A stretch of DNA of 64,000 bases. Origin: Casuarina equisetifolia. Its lineage: Eukaryota; Streptophyta; Magnoliopsida; Fagales; Casuarinaceae. This document shows positions 33,010 through 43,747 of this stretch, in pieces. How positions within the stretch are numbered: position 1 is the stretch's first letter; each line of letters begins with the position of its first letter. The position numbers and the translations under genes are program-made. The DNA is taken from the NCBI GenBank assembly GCA_028551475.1, contig CM052355.1:23215580-23279579 (forward strand), given 5' to 3'. The notes below the pieces were generated by a model. That model was not told where the DNA came from, searched no databases, and was given only the letters and a program-made list of their open reading frames with translations.

Positions 33010-33360
33010 TTTTGCTCATTATCCATTTTTTTCCTAGAAGATTCATTCTTTTAGTGCTTAAGAAGATTTAGTATTTGCAACTACATTCTTAGTTGGAACA
33101 AGGAAAGCTTTAATCTCAATTGGATTTGGAGTTGACCCCATTGCGTGAATATGACAAGGTTCATTTTGAATAATCTAGATAAAGGGATCCTTTGCAAGAA
33201 TCAAAATCTAATTATCTTAGGTATTATCAATTTGAAGGTTCTAAGCTAAAGGAGCTACATTCTTTTATGGTGCCTAAACTTTTTTTTTTCTTTTGTGATA
33301 CGTTCTTTATGTCTAAAGCAATTTCATACCTTACATTTTTTAGGAATATTCAACATGTAC
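33010..33360 (-). pseudogene. LINE A ORF1, zinc-knuckle part
   Basis: Minus-strand reading right after the nested LTR: VHVEYS, then in the next frame PKKCKV-stop-NCFRHKERITKE. This fits a CCHC knuckle (C..C….GH….C) with one Cys turned into a stop. It joins the DUF4283 part at 34037 in sense when the LTR is removed. Confidence 0.6.
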
Positions 33361-34036
33361 TGATGCAAATCCAATGTTGGGCTTGAGTGAGCTTGGGTTA
33401 AAGGTGATATATAATTTTTTTTTTGGTGTGTTTTTGGAGTTTTCTGTGAGAAAAGTGAATGCTTGGGTAAGGAGGAAGGGATAAAAAAAAAGAAACTAAA
33501 ACAAAAAATAATTGTTGAGCAACTACTTCAAGACATAAAAGCAATGTTACTAGTCAAGGAAGTGGTCTACCACCAATTTTTGGCAAAAATTGGATAAAAT
33601 ATGCAAAAAGTTAAATCACACAACTCTATAGAAAAATAATTATGCTTACAATTGAAATAATGTTCCCTTTAAATAAGTAACTAAACCAAACCCTAAAGGG
33701 ATTTTGACAGATCAAAAATCCTTGTAATTAAGAAAATCTCAAACAAATTAAGATCCTAACAAATAAGGGAATCTTAGACAAATCAAAGATCTAACAATTA
33801 AAGAAAACCAGACAAAAGGAAACATTCTCAGAAAATATAGAAACCCTAGGAAATTAAGGACTTAATCACTATGTTGAAAACCGCCAACATTAATGACAAA
33901 AACTGGAGATATTTTAGAGAATGTTCATGAGATGCTTTTTAACCTCACCCTCCCTAGACCCACTGGATTATGTTATGGACTCTTAACTCTTTGAAGGTGG
34001 AACTTGTAATATTAGGCCTTAAGTGTATCTACATCA
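33361..34036 (+). mobile_element. solo LTR of the 'TGATGCG' family, copy c, inside LINE A ORF1
   Basis: 676 bp, start TGATGCAAATCCAATGTTGG, end CTACATCA. Perfect target duplication TGTAC at 33356-33360 and 34037-34041. Its start lines up with copy a (11341) over 'gttgggc..gagtgagctt'. The 34-bp array region is degenerate here. Confidence 0.85.
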
Positions 34037-35000
34037 TGTACTTCATATAGTTCTTCTCCTCTTATCTTGATATCAAACTTCTTAGAAAATTCACTATTGA
34101 TATCCATTAGAATACATACTTTAGTATATGATAACCAAAACTTTATTCAATAGCTTTATTTATGTGTAAAGGTTTGGCAAACATAGTACTCACATAACTT
34201 AAACCTTTATTGGTCCAAATCACATGTGAGACATTATATAAATGCACCAAAATGGGAACTGTAGAGATTTTTGCTTTCTCCCATCTAATGAGAGGATGTT
34301 AGTTTATGAAAAGTAGCTTGCCTACAATATCCCATACTCTAACTTCCATAGCCTCCTCCATTTTCTTCATATTTGAGAAGTAAAAGAAGAAAAAAAAACC
34401 CTTCATTAGTAGCTAACATTTTTGATAAGTTTCCTTTTTCCTATAATTTTTTCACAATATCCTTCACTAAATAATAAGAAATGTTTTCAATTAAAAAATA
34501 TTGCACAAGACAATTTGCAAAATGAATTTTTTTTCCTCAATTGCCTTTGGTGATGGTTTAACAACAAGCTTGTTTGCCTTTTTGGAAGAAGGATGATAAT
34601 CTAACTTGGCCATCTTCAAAAGATTATCTATAGCAATATGTTTACGAGACAACCTAGAGTTTCCAACAAATGAATTGATGTTTTGGCCAACAACTTTCAT
34701 CAGTAAGTTGAACTTTTCCTTTCACTCTAACATCTTCTACTTGAAATATTCCTTTACCAATTCCAAGTTTCAATAGTGAATGGACAAATACAAAATAAGG
34801 AACCTCATTTGGTAAAACAACAGACTAAGTATCCTACAAGCCTAAAAGGCATCAACCTTCTACCTATCTATGGACTTAATACAAAGCATCCTATTTCCAT
34901 TTCAAACCTAAAATATAGATTTCTTTCACACTTTCTACCTCTCCTCGTAAAAGAGAATAAATTGCTATTTTCAATTTATCATTGGTTTTTGCCAAACAAT
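34037..35000 (-). pseudogene. LINE A ORF1, DUF4283 domain
   Basis: Minus-strand reading: ANKLVVKPSPKAIEEKKFIL, NEGFFFFYFSNMKKMEEAME, VRVWDIVGKLLFIN, HPLIRWEKAKISTVPILVHL, YNVSHVIWTNKGLSYVSTMF, AKPLHI, IDIKI…EELYEVH. This is the DUF4283 fold of plant LINE ORF1 proteins (…GPW…g..l.l..w.p……….piWv.l..lP…w…gl..ia..iGkpl..D..T). ORF1 would bind the element RNA. Several stops and frame changes. Confidence 0.75.
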
Positions 35001-37187
35001 TAGCTAGACCTTATTTAGCCCACTCTTATAATAGCATAAATACATTCAGCTCATTTCCACTTGATGGCTAGAAGCAGTATTAGTTTGTAATGTGGTGGTT
35101 TTTGGGTCAATCATAAGGATGAATATTAAAGGGAAAGAGAATTAAAAATAAGAATTGAGACCTAAGCCTTTTTAAAAGGATCTAAAAACTTCTTGAAATT
35201 TAGGCATTTTGAAAAGGGAATTGAACTTCTTTAAGAAAAACTCTCTTTAATTAATCAAAAGCTTATTTACAAATTGACATATCTCAACTACTGAAACAAC
35301 ATACAATCTAATAAACTAATCACCTAATATAATCTACTAAGCCTAAAAAACTAACCACTTTATCTAATCCATTAAGCTATTTAAATTTGAATTTTAACAA
35401 TTGCTTGATTCTCCAAATCACTTGTAACGAAGTTGATCAAATCCATGTAATTTTGCTCCACATATTTGCCCCGAGATATAATCCTTTGAATTGATTTCTA
35501 CACCATGACAGCAATTTGTTTTGTGTATGGCAGCATCTAGTTACGTAACATGGACACATGTAACAGAGATGAAGCTATGGAGCACCCTTCCTATTTTCAG
35601 ATCAATATTTAAATAAAACAGAATGGCCTAATCTTGCATACAGCCTAAAATGCAATGTTAGCTGCTTTTTTTTTTTTTTTTATCACCAGTAGTTGACCGA
35701 TGCATATTAATCTGTACTATTTTTAGTAAAATGAAAAAGATGTTCACCACCTTTCGGTAGGAATAATGTAAAGAAAGAAAGAGACATCGAATTTCAATCG
35801 GGGTTGAAAATATGGAAATAAGAATGATGGATCCCACTTTACTTCGTGCTTTTTTCCTCCGTTAAAGGGTGAGGGGGGAACGTGTTTCAAACTCCAGACC
35901 AACATCACAGCACCACCACCCCCAACAACCTCCAGCTTCTCCCGCGGCTCCACCTGACTTTGTCGACAAGAAGGAAAAGAACAACAGCGACGTATAAGAT
36001 AATGACTTATCTAGCAGAATCGAATTTTCAGGAACGTTTTCCTCTTCTACCATAAAGTGGGATGAAGAACATCGCTGAATCATGACTTTCCTTTTGACGG
36101 CAAAAAGGATACTTCGGCCTAAAACTAAACCAAAAGCCTAGGTAGGGTGGATTTACATTAGCCTGTGATTCTGAGCTAATTTACCCTTCACAGATGAATG
36201 ATGGACTCCGCCATGAAAACAGCCTGATGATAGTATGCTGAAAGTTATCCAAATAACGGGATTATACAGATAACTTTTGTTTTTTGTTTTTTGTTTTGGT
36301 TAGGTTAAGAATTAAATATCACTATAAAAGAATTATAAATTGTTCAATTACAAATATCATCATTTAGGTTCAAAAACTAAATAACCTTCATTTGCTTTTT
36401 GCCACATAAACAACAGATTGTAGTAAACGAAACAAAACCCATCTAACTTCCCGAATTTCGCATAAGTAAAGAGTCATAGAAACCCATTCAAAACCCATTC
36501 AAGAAATTAATCTATAATAGAAACCGTATGACATTTGTTAGAAAAACCAGAAAACACGATCATGCGACCTTTTAAGTTACTTAAAGATACTACAGTAGAT
36601 AAACTGGAGATTGAAATTTGTAACGGGTATAACCTTTTTTATTTTTTATTTTTTGCTAGGTATAACAGGTATTACTTTGTTTTACCCATCAAACAAATCT
36701 AATGAAGACATAAGCCTCATTAATCATATGGTACTTTATGTCCAACGTTCTCTCACTTATACAACCATTCCTGGAAGTCTAGTAGTGGCCAAGTTTCACT
36801 ACCGATGGCGGCCGAGTTTATCAAACATTAACAATCATTTTGCACTTCATCTAGACGAGTCACAGCTGCTACATGCCATTCCTTCTGGGTAATCCCAAGT
36901 ATCTCCTCAATACGACCGACCTAACAAGCTGCATCATCCACCTGGTTTTCTCCACCAATATGGTACTTTATGTGACAAAGAGCGTATGTGATACTAAAGC
37001 ATTTCTTGCATGAAGGCAGGACTGGTACTCTTTTATATCCTTATTCTTAAAAAATTAAAAATATTTATTGGCTCTTTATAAAGAATAAGCGCCAGTCAAG
37101 CTTTGATATTTCATGTAGGTATACTTTATACCTATGTGATACTAATTTTTAGTATGTAGGGGGAACCTACATGAGATATCTCATGAA

Positions 37188-37297
37188 ATCAGTCATGTGA
37201 TTTCTCACCTCAAGGATTCAAAAAAGGGGGAGCGTATGTGATACTAAAAATTAAATCATGAAATCCGAGAAATCACATGACTGATATATTTTATACC
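37188..37297. repeat. inverted repeat with 19-bp perfect arms
   Basis: 'atcagtcatgtgatttctc' (near 37191-37209) and 'gagaaatcacatgactgat' (near 37267-37285) are perfect reverse complements about 57 bp apart. Around them further shared pieces occur ('gagcgtatgtgatactaaa' at 36981 and 37232, and 'atgtgatactaatttttagt' near 37135). The whole 36980-37320 stretch thus looks like a rearranged foldback or MITE-like repeat. Confidence 0.65.
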
Positions 37298-37757
37298 TTA
37301 AGCTTTCTTACAAATAAATCTCCAAGATAGTATCACAAATGCACCATCCACGCTCTCAAAGATTCTTAACTTGCGCTGTAACATAAAATTTCTGATTATG
37401 AGCCTACCCATTAAGAAAATCAACAAGCCATCCATAGGAAAAACTGAGACTCAATTGTGTTCCATGTAGGTTGGAGCCATGTAAAAATTATAACAAACTA
37501 TTCGATGGAAGAAAGGTTATTCATTAAGAAAATCGATCAAGTTATTCATTAAAATTTTTAGTCTATGCATCACCTTCCTCATTACATGGTCATTTATTTT
37601 GAAATGTCAGGATTTGAATTCCATCTTTTTTTCAGTCTTCGTCTTTCATTTTGTGCGATGGACACCATTGTAAGCTAATTTGGTTAGGTAGAAATACTTA
37701 TTCGGAACTGGCTGTTATTGCAAACAGTAGGTAAATATTTAAATAGGGTACATATCA

Positions 37758-37781
37758 GAGAGAGAGAGAAGAAGAAGAAGA
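37758..37781. repeat. (GA)n/(GAA)n microsatellite
   Basis: 'agagagagagaagaagaaga' run, purine-rich. Confidence 0.8.
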
Positions 37782-37970
37782 TAGTGAAATATAAGTTCGA
37801 TAGACTAGTGCTCTTGCGAATCCTAAAATGCAGTACATGGCTTACCTGATAATCTATAATGGGACCCTTTTTCGGAGGAAACTCAACTTACTAGGAGGAT
37901 CTCTATTTTTCTCTTCAACCCCGCCAATCCAATGTGAAGGATAGCATGACGCATAATCGAAATAACTATG

Positions 37971-38123
37971 CTGCTGGCGCCACACCTTTTCCATCGTCGT
38001 CGTCGTCGTCGTCGTCGTCTCCGTCATTCTCTACATAGGTATAGAGCATGTTTTCGGTGTGGCCGTACCTGCCTTCCAACATAGAAAAACCAGGTCTCTC
38101 GGCAACAAAAATCACCATCGGGA
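37971..38123 (-). other. 50-codon open frame with an Asp run from a (CGT)n microsatellite
   Basis: Minus-strand frame starting MVIFVAERPGFSMLEGRYGH and ending in an eight- to nine-Asp run and DGKGVAPAA, stop. The Asp run comes from a trinucleotide repeat at about 37993-38020. Two stops lie just upstream, so an isolated exon is possible, but there is no family match. Coding status unproven. Confidence 0.25.
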
Positions 38124-40080
38124 AGAACCTAATGGGCTACTATGAGGGCTATGAAGCTACATACTCGTACTTATAACCAAGAATGTCATGAAATAATGCG
38201 CATACAAGAACATCCTTTCAGTCTTCTCAATGGGTATCGGTTCTGACGCAGAAAGAGGCTGACATGGTTAGCCTCCTCCATACATTTTGTTCCTAATGGC
38301 ACTTAGGGGCCACAGGTGAGGAAGGCTCATGGCAGACGACTGCGTTGCGCATTCCCCACGTTGAAAGAACAAGCCGTCCACACTTTGAAGCTTGGCTATC
38401 ACGTGTTGGTCTTCAGACAGGTTGGAAATAGAATATCCGTATTATGGTCTAGAAACAAATATACATAAATGCCATTAACCGCCTCTTTCACCCAAAAGCT
38501 TAATTAATGTTGCTGTTGGGCGATTATTTGTCTGTCATTAACCGAATGAAAAACTATGAGAAAAAAAAAAGCGGAAAACTATGAGGAAGTGATTAAATCA
38601 TTTTCATTATTTCCTTATTTTGTACTTGTACAATATCTTGTTTCATAAGAATTCAGGTCCTGGTTGCTTGGTAGGCAAGGTGAGAATTAGCGAAAAAAGT
38701 GTTATAAGCCACGAATTAAAGCTTGTTCTTCTAGGTTGTGTCATATCAATTTGTGGTGCTTCCAAAATTCTGATCGCACTTCATACAACAAATTAAGATT
38801 TTTGTGCTGCACTATGCATATAAGAGGGAAAGAAAACAAACTAGTTTATGCAAGAGAAATAACATATTAATGTTTGTTAGATTTTATAGAGAATAATATA
38901 TCTAAATCAACACTCAAACTAGAAGAATCCATCTATATATAAATTAACTTTTAGGTTTTTATTTTTTTCATGTGAGACTTAATGATGTCATTTTACACAA
39001 AGGCAACCAAGAAGAAATTAAGTGACAAAAGATAGTCACTTCTCGAAGTGGGCATCTTTCATCTCCATTAACTTTCGAGATTCTTTTTTCTCAAGCTTGA
39101 CGGAATCAAGACGGAGCTTTGCCATAGAGATTGAAAATTTGAAGCAGTTCGAGCCAAGATGGAAACCGGAAAAAACTTGCCTCAAATTCGTCTTTCAAAT
39201 GGATGTTTTTTTTTTTTTGGAAGTTCCTTTAGAATGGAAAGTTGTTAAAAAATAAAAAATAAGAATTGAAAACTCGAGAAATTATGTATTTCTTTTATAG
39301 TTAGTAATAATAAATGGAGAAGAAAAATATTTTCCTTTTCAAATAAAGTAAATTGGTATCCTTGTTTGAAAATATTCAGAACTGTAAGCCCATAATTGAA
39401 CATTGCTTTGAAAATTCAGTGCTTCAGATGGTTTTGAAGGCTTTTGGAAAAAGTGTGCTCACCCTCGTGAATCAAGTTTTGGACTTCACATTAAGTAGTT
39501 TATCATTTTTTGAACATAGTCTTCCGTTGTTATGATTTCCATCCAGATACTTAAATATCGGTGCCGAGCAATATAAATAATTTCTTTTTTGTTATCAGTT
39601 CTTTTTTTGTTTTTTTAGTTTGTCTGAATATGTAAGTTTTATTTACAATTTTTGACACTTATAAGCTTAAAGGTATATACATCAGCTTTTACAAACCAAA
39701 ATTTGAGTGTGAAAAGACCGAAAACTATGCAGTATCCAATTTTCACATAACAAATATTAACATGGATAATTTTATACGTTTAAAAAACCATGTTCTTCGA
39801 CATACAATTTTCTTTGTGTTTGCTAACAAAATTAATGTAGTAATAACTTCGTTTTGAGACTAATTGTAGTTTCGTACAGTGGACCTACGAAGCATGCAAT
39901 ACCTTGCATAAAACAACATGCATTTGTGTCTTGCTTTTCTGCCTCTTTGACATTTTTGTTTTGGTTGTTGCTATAAGACATGTTTAATTTAGCCAAAAAT
40001 GAAGTTGAGGAGATTTAAACTCAAGATATTTGCTCTACAAAATCTCTTACAAAAGCCTTTCTTACCATTTTGATTACATT

Positions 40081-40140
40081 CCAAGAATAATATAGTCATG
40101 TTTTTTGTTCCCAAGAATAATATAGTCACGGTTTTTGTTC
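40081..40140. repeat. 30-bp tandem duplication
   Basis: 'ccaagaataatatagtca' plus 12 bp occurs twice head to tail (40081-40110 and 40111-40140) with two base differences. Confidence 0.9.
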
Positions 40141-40229
40141 AGAGTTAATTACTTATTTTGACCTCAAAATGTGTTCCGATTCTAAAAGTTTTGGGAAGTC
40201 TTATTAGTCATACTATTTTAAACTCTTGT

Positions 40230-40792
40230 GTGGAACTTCTAGTTACAAGCTAGCCGGTATCAATAGAAATGAAATCTAGCGTTTGGAATCCGAGAACAAG
40301 AACTATTTCCGGCTTTGCACCTTGGAGTCTATGTTAAATGCATGAACGGCAATCCGTGTGGGACCTTTGGTAGACACGTAGGCAAGCTTATGGACATGCC
40401 AACGAGACTATTAAATACCCTGAATAGTGCGCCATGAATTGGGTTCCAAGTCATGTATTTTAGGATAGATTAACAAGGATGGTTAGGCATGGCTAAACAT
40501 TGCTTCGTGATAGTGGGCTAGTTGTTAGGGTATGGCGCTAAGACGTACTTGGACCTATAAGATTTGACTATAAATATGTAATGCGAGAATAGAGTAATAT
40601 AAGCCTGGTTTCTATTCAACTCTCACATTTCAGGCTCTCCCCCTCTGTAGAGACAACTATGCTAAACCAAAACCATCCACAATTCCCCCAACGTAACCAT
40701 GGGTCAGAGAAGGAAGAAGTTTATTCGGCTTGATCTTTTCGATCGATCCTTACAACGTCCCCGTCCTAGGTCCATAACCGTTGCACAGCACA
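40230..40792 (+). repeat. probable 5' LTR of gypsy G (left end approximate)
   Basis: Ends with cgttgcacagcaca just before the primer-binding site. A TATA-like 'gactataaatatgtaatgcg' near 40567 followed by a pyrimidine-rich leader fits an LTR promoter. The left border (about 40230) is a guess because no second LTR is present. Confidence 0.5.
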
Positions 40793-40794
40793 CA

Positions 40795-40808
40795 TTGGTA
40801 TCAAAGCC
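40795..40808 (+). promoter_or_regulatory. primer-binding site of gypsy G
   Basis: 'ttggtatcaaagcc' matches the tRNA-iMet site (TTGGTATCAGAGCC) at 13 of 14 bases; gag ATG follows at 40813. Confidence 0.88.
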
Positions 40809-40812
40809 GACC

Positions 40813-41730
40813 ATGGCCAATTCAAGGATCGATAGGTTGGAAGCATCACATAGATTGAAGGTTTCAGGAGATGACCGAAGCTATGCAACACACGTTCGTT
40901 GCTATGAATGCAAAACTTGATGGGACCATAAACAACACTACCCCAGATGGAATACCTCTAATACTCAGATCGAAGGAGGTGGAGACACAAATGCTTACCG
41001 GTGGAACGCGGCAACCAAACACAGAAAAGCTTGACTTCTTGAAGTTTGATGGTGCGGAGGTCCCACTGGATGGTTGTGCAAAGCAGCAAGGTTCTTCAAG
41101 TATTGTCAGACCCCCAAAGAAGAAAAATTGCTCTGGTGTCATGGAACTTTGAAAAGAACGCACAACTTTGGTTCCAACTATTCAAGGACGACCACCATGG
41201 GGAGGCAATTTCGTTCAAGAGATATCGTACATTGCGTTTCAAGGACTTTTTGGGGATCCACAAAGCTGCGCCAAACTTTATGCAAGAGGACCAGAACCAA
41301 TTCACTTGACTATTGTTCAAGGTGGGATCAACAAAGCAGCAAGTGGGATGTTTTGTGAGTGGCTTGAAGGACAACATCTGGATAGATTTTCAAGCAAGAA
41401 GACCATCAAACTTACCGGTGGAAATAGGTTTGGCGTGTCTATATGAAGCAATAACCATGTAGGGAAGGTCAAGACGAGGGAAGCAGAAAAGGATGACAAC
41501 CACGCCCGCTAAACAACCAGACCATGCCTACAAGTCAAAAAGGTTGACACCAACAGAAATGCAAGAGAGATGAAGTCTCGGTCTTTGCTTCAATTGCGAT
41601 GAAAGGTACACTTCAGGCTACAAATGAAAAAGATTGTTTCTTCTGGAAGGAGGTTGGCCTAAAATAGAAGAAGCAATAGGTCTTGCCGCAAAAGACGATG
41701 TAGAAGGAGATGGAGAAGAAGAGAAGGCCT
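40813..41730 (+). pseudogene. Ty3/gypsy G gag
   Basis: Starts MANSRIDRLEASHRLKVSG. With several frameshifts it continues FVAMNAKLDGTINNTT, KLDFLKFDGAEVPLDW, LCKAARFFKYCQTPKEEK, VSWNFEKNAQLWFQLFKDD, and a zinc-knuckle remnant 'FNCDERYTSGYK…KRLFLLEGGWPKI' near 41595-41660. The order is that of plant Ty3/gypsy gag with an 'aqlWfqlf' capsid motif. It shares the primer-site-to-ATG layout with gypsy P but is a separate family. Six or more frame breaks. Confidence 0.82.
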
Positions 41731-42055
41731 TGGAGGTGTTGGAAAATTCTATTCATGGAGCCACAAATCTGCAAACCATGCAAGTATAGGGCAGAATTAG
41801 CAGAAGAGTCGTCTCGGTATAGTTTCTGGTAGACTTAGCTTCCACCATAATTTTCTTAGTTGTGAGCTGGCAAGGAAACTGCGTATGAAGCCAAAACAAA
41901 GGAAGAGAATAAAGGTAATGGTGGCCAACGGTCATAAGCTTGTAAGTCTCGAACAGTGCAAGGGGTTAGATATCTTGCTCCAAGGTGCATCTCTTACCAT
42001 AGATTTTTATTTGTTGCCATTAAGTGGAAACGTCATTGTTCTTGGAAACTAATGG
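41731..42055 (+). pseudogene. gypsy G protease, truncated
   Basis: Reads IHGATNLQTMQV, then in frame pieces FLVD…ASTIIFLSCELARKLRMK, 'IKVMVANGHKLVSLEQCKGL' and TIDFYLLPLSGNVIVLGN. 'LDSGSTHNFi….a..Lgl…..…v.VanG..l…..c.g….iqg..f..dfyllpL.g.dvVLG.qWL' is the gypsy retropepsin pattern. The active-site DSG is worn to VDLAST. The element stops right after VLGN at the edge of copia E (42056), so RT and integrase are missing. Confidence 0.8.
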
Positions 42056-42460
42056 TGTTAAAAACAAACCCATGACTCTTAAACTCATGGAATCTCTTAA
42101 GATCTAATAGCACACACAAAAAAAAATATTAGTCAAAAAAAGACACAAGAATTATGAGGTTCAAAATAATTCCTATGTCCTTAGCGTAAGGAGCAATTTT
42201 TCATCATGATGAGGAGGGTTACAGTGTACACTAGAAAACCTTTGTTTTTTATTCATCTCTCACACTAATCTCTTCAACTTTGTAATTAGGCTTCCCATGA
42301 TGTATCTTTTTATACTAGCATTAAGGAAACCTAAATTGAATAGGACTAGGAAACCTACAAACTATCCACAACATGAACATAGTAGTTACATATTTGCCCT
42401 TAACTAATTTACTCCAAACCTAAGGATTTCCCCTTTTTGGAGTAACATTAGTGCAACATA
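42056..42460 (-). repeat. probable 3' LTR of copia E (borders approximate)
   Basis: Begins TGTTAAAAACAAACCC (plus strand) right where gypsy G stops, and ends near TTAGTGCAACA; TG...CA ends. A second copy is not in the window, so the exact borders are uncertain. Confidence 0.5.
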
Positions 42461-42469
42461 CTTACATTG

Positions 42470-43747
42470 TAAGAAAAAGAAAATTGTTTCCTAGACTTAA
42501 ACTCTACTTGGAGTCCATTTTAGTAGCCCACTAATATATCTCTAGCTTGTCTTTTGTAAATGGCTTCATCAATGTATATGTTCCATTGTCATCAATGTAG
42601 ATCTTCACAAGATTGGATTATAATATATCTCTAATCGAATGATATTTGACATTAATATGCTTAGGCCTTGAATAAGATGACACATTCTTACTATGGTGGA
42701 TGGACCTTTGGTTGTTGTTATAGATGATAACTATCTTTGATTTATATTAAGTTCCTAAAGAAGCATGTTCATCTACAAAACTTCTTTTTTACCCTTAGTG
42801 ATTGTTGTATGCTCTACTTCTATTGTAGAAAAAGGCAGCACAATCTTGTAACCTAGATTGCCATGAAATTGCTCATTCTTAGGAGTTCCTTTAAGATACC
42901 TAAGTAACCACTCCATAGCTTCCTAATACCTTTTTCCAAGATTTGAAAGAAAATGACTTATTACTCCAACTGCATGAGCAATATTTGGTCTAGTGTTTAC
43001 TGTGGCATACATCAAGTTACCAACTATAGATGCATAAGGTACTTTCTTCATATATTCAATCTCATTTTTATTTTTAAGCTTATGCTCCTTACTCAACTTG
43101 AAATGACTTGCAAGTGGAGTGTTTATTGCGTTTGCCTTGTTCATGTCAAATCTCTAAAGTACCTTCTCTAGATACCTCCTAAGATATCCATAACTTTCCA
43201 TGTGTTCTATTACATTTAATTTTCATACCAAGGATTCATTTTATTGTCCCAAATCCTTTATCGTGAAAGACTTACTTAGATCCTTTGTGTTCACATTCAT
43301 TAGCTTCTTCATTGTATTGTAGTTCTCCTTCATCAGTTAGCATCAAATACTATTGTGGTAGATATTTCAATGAAGGTTGACAGTTTTTGCTAGATTTTCT
43401 CACTAAGGTTGGGTTGATGACTCAATTGGATGATTATCAACATGTTCTCTAGATTCTTCATAACTGTAGTTTCAAGAACTTTTTCACTTGCTACATTTTC
43501 ATGTAACTCTTCTTGTGTAGTTCTACCTTCCATGTGCTTATTGGAGAAGAAGAAGGTAGGGGTATGTCCATAAGACTTTCATCAAGGCTTTCACTCTTCT
43601 TAGGATCTTCAATAATTTAATCTTCAAAGAAAAAAAACATCTTTACTTCTAATCAGTTTTTTTTAAGCTAGGTTCCACAATCTATATCTAAACTCATCTT
43701 GTTTATAGCTCAAGAAGATGCAATCCTGAGCTTTATCATCAAGGTTA
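42470..43747 (-). pseudogene. copia E linker, RT ends and RNase H
   Basis: Linker after the nested LTR: NLDDKAQDCIFLSYKQDEFR, YRLWNLA. Then an acidic linker, the RT start YLMLTDEGELQYNEEANECE, and after a deletion of the RT core ILGMKI, GKLWIS. The RNase H approach reads 'INTPLASHFKLSKEHKLKNK', MKKVPYASIVGNLMYATVNT, RPNIAHAVGVISHFLSN, LLRYLKGT. Worn pieces of RNase H follow (SRPKHINVKYHSIRDIL). These match the widespread copia family with 'NTPLASHFKLSKEQ.P'. Dead. Confidence 0.82.

Larger units (their letters stand above)
29816..35000 (-). mobile_element. LINE A (non-LTR retrotransposon), interrupted twice
   Basis: Minus-strand order: ORF1 with DUF4283 (about 35000-34037), continued after a solo LTR as the zinc knuckle (33360-33010), then endonuclease (32945-32392), then after a second solo LTR the RT C-terminal tail (30780-30430), 3' UTR and a poly-A tail seen as poly-T at 29816-29846. 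The main RT domain is missing, so a deletion preceded or accompanied one insertion. Frames carry many stops. Confidence 0.8.
35031..40229. other. 5.2-kb host intergenic region without recognised transposon coding
   Basis: No copia, gypsy or LINE motif was found. GC-richer patches lie at about 35870-36110, 36780-36960 and 37930-38420. Open frames of 60-93 codons (35744-35953, 36611-36892, 39022-39255) match no family I recognise. Decayed host gene pieces or exons too short to recognise cannot be excluded. Confidence 0.45.

Noticed and set aside
33860..34036. Reading the end of the LTR (…NITSSTFKEL…) as the LINE ORF1 zinc knuckle
   Set aside because: The perfect TGTAC duplication and LTR ends place this stretch inside the solo LTR. 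The true knuckle is readable on the other side, at about 33300-33340.
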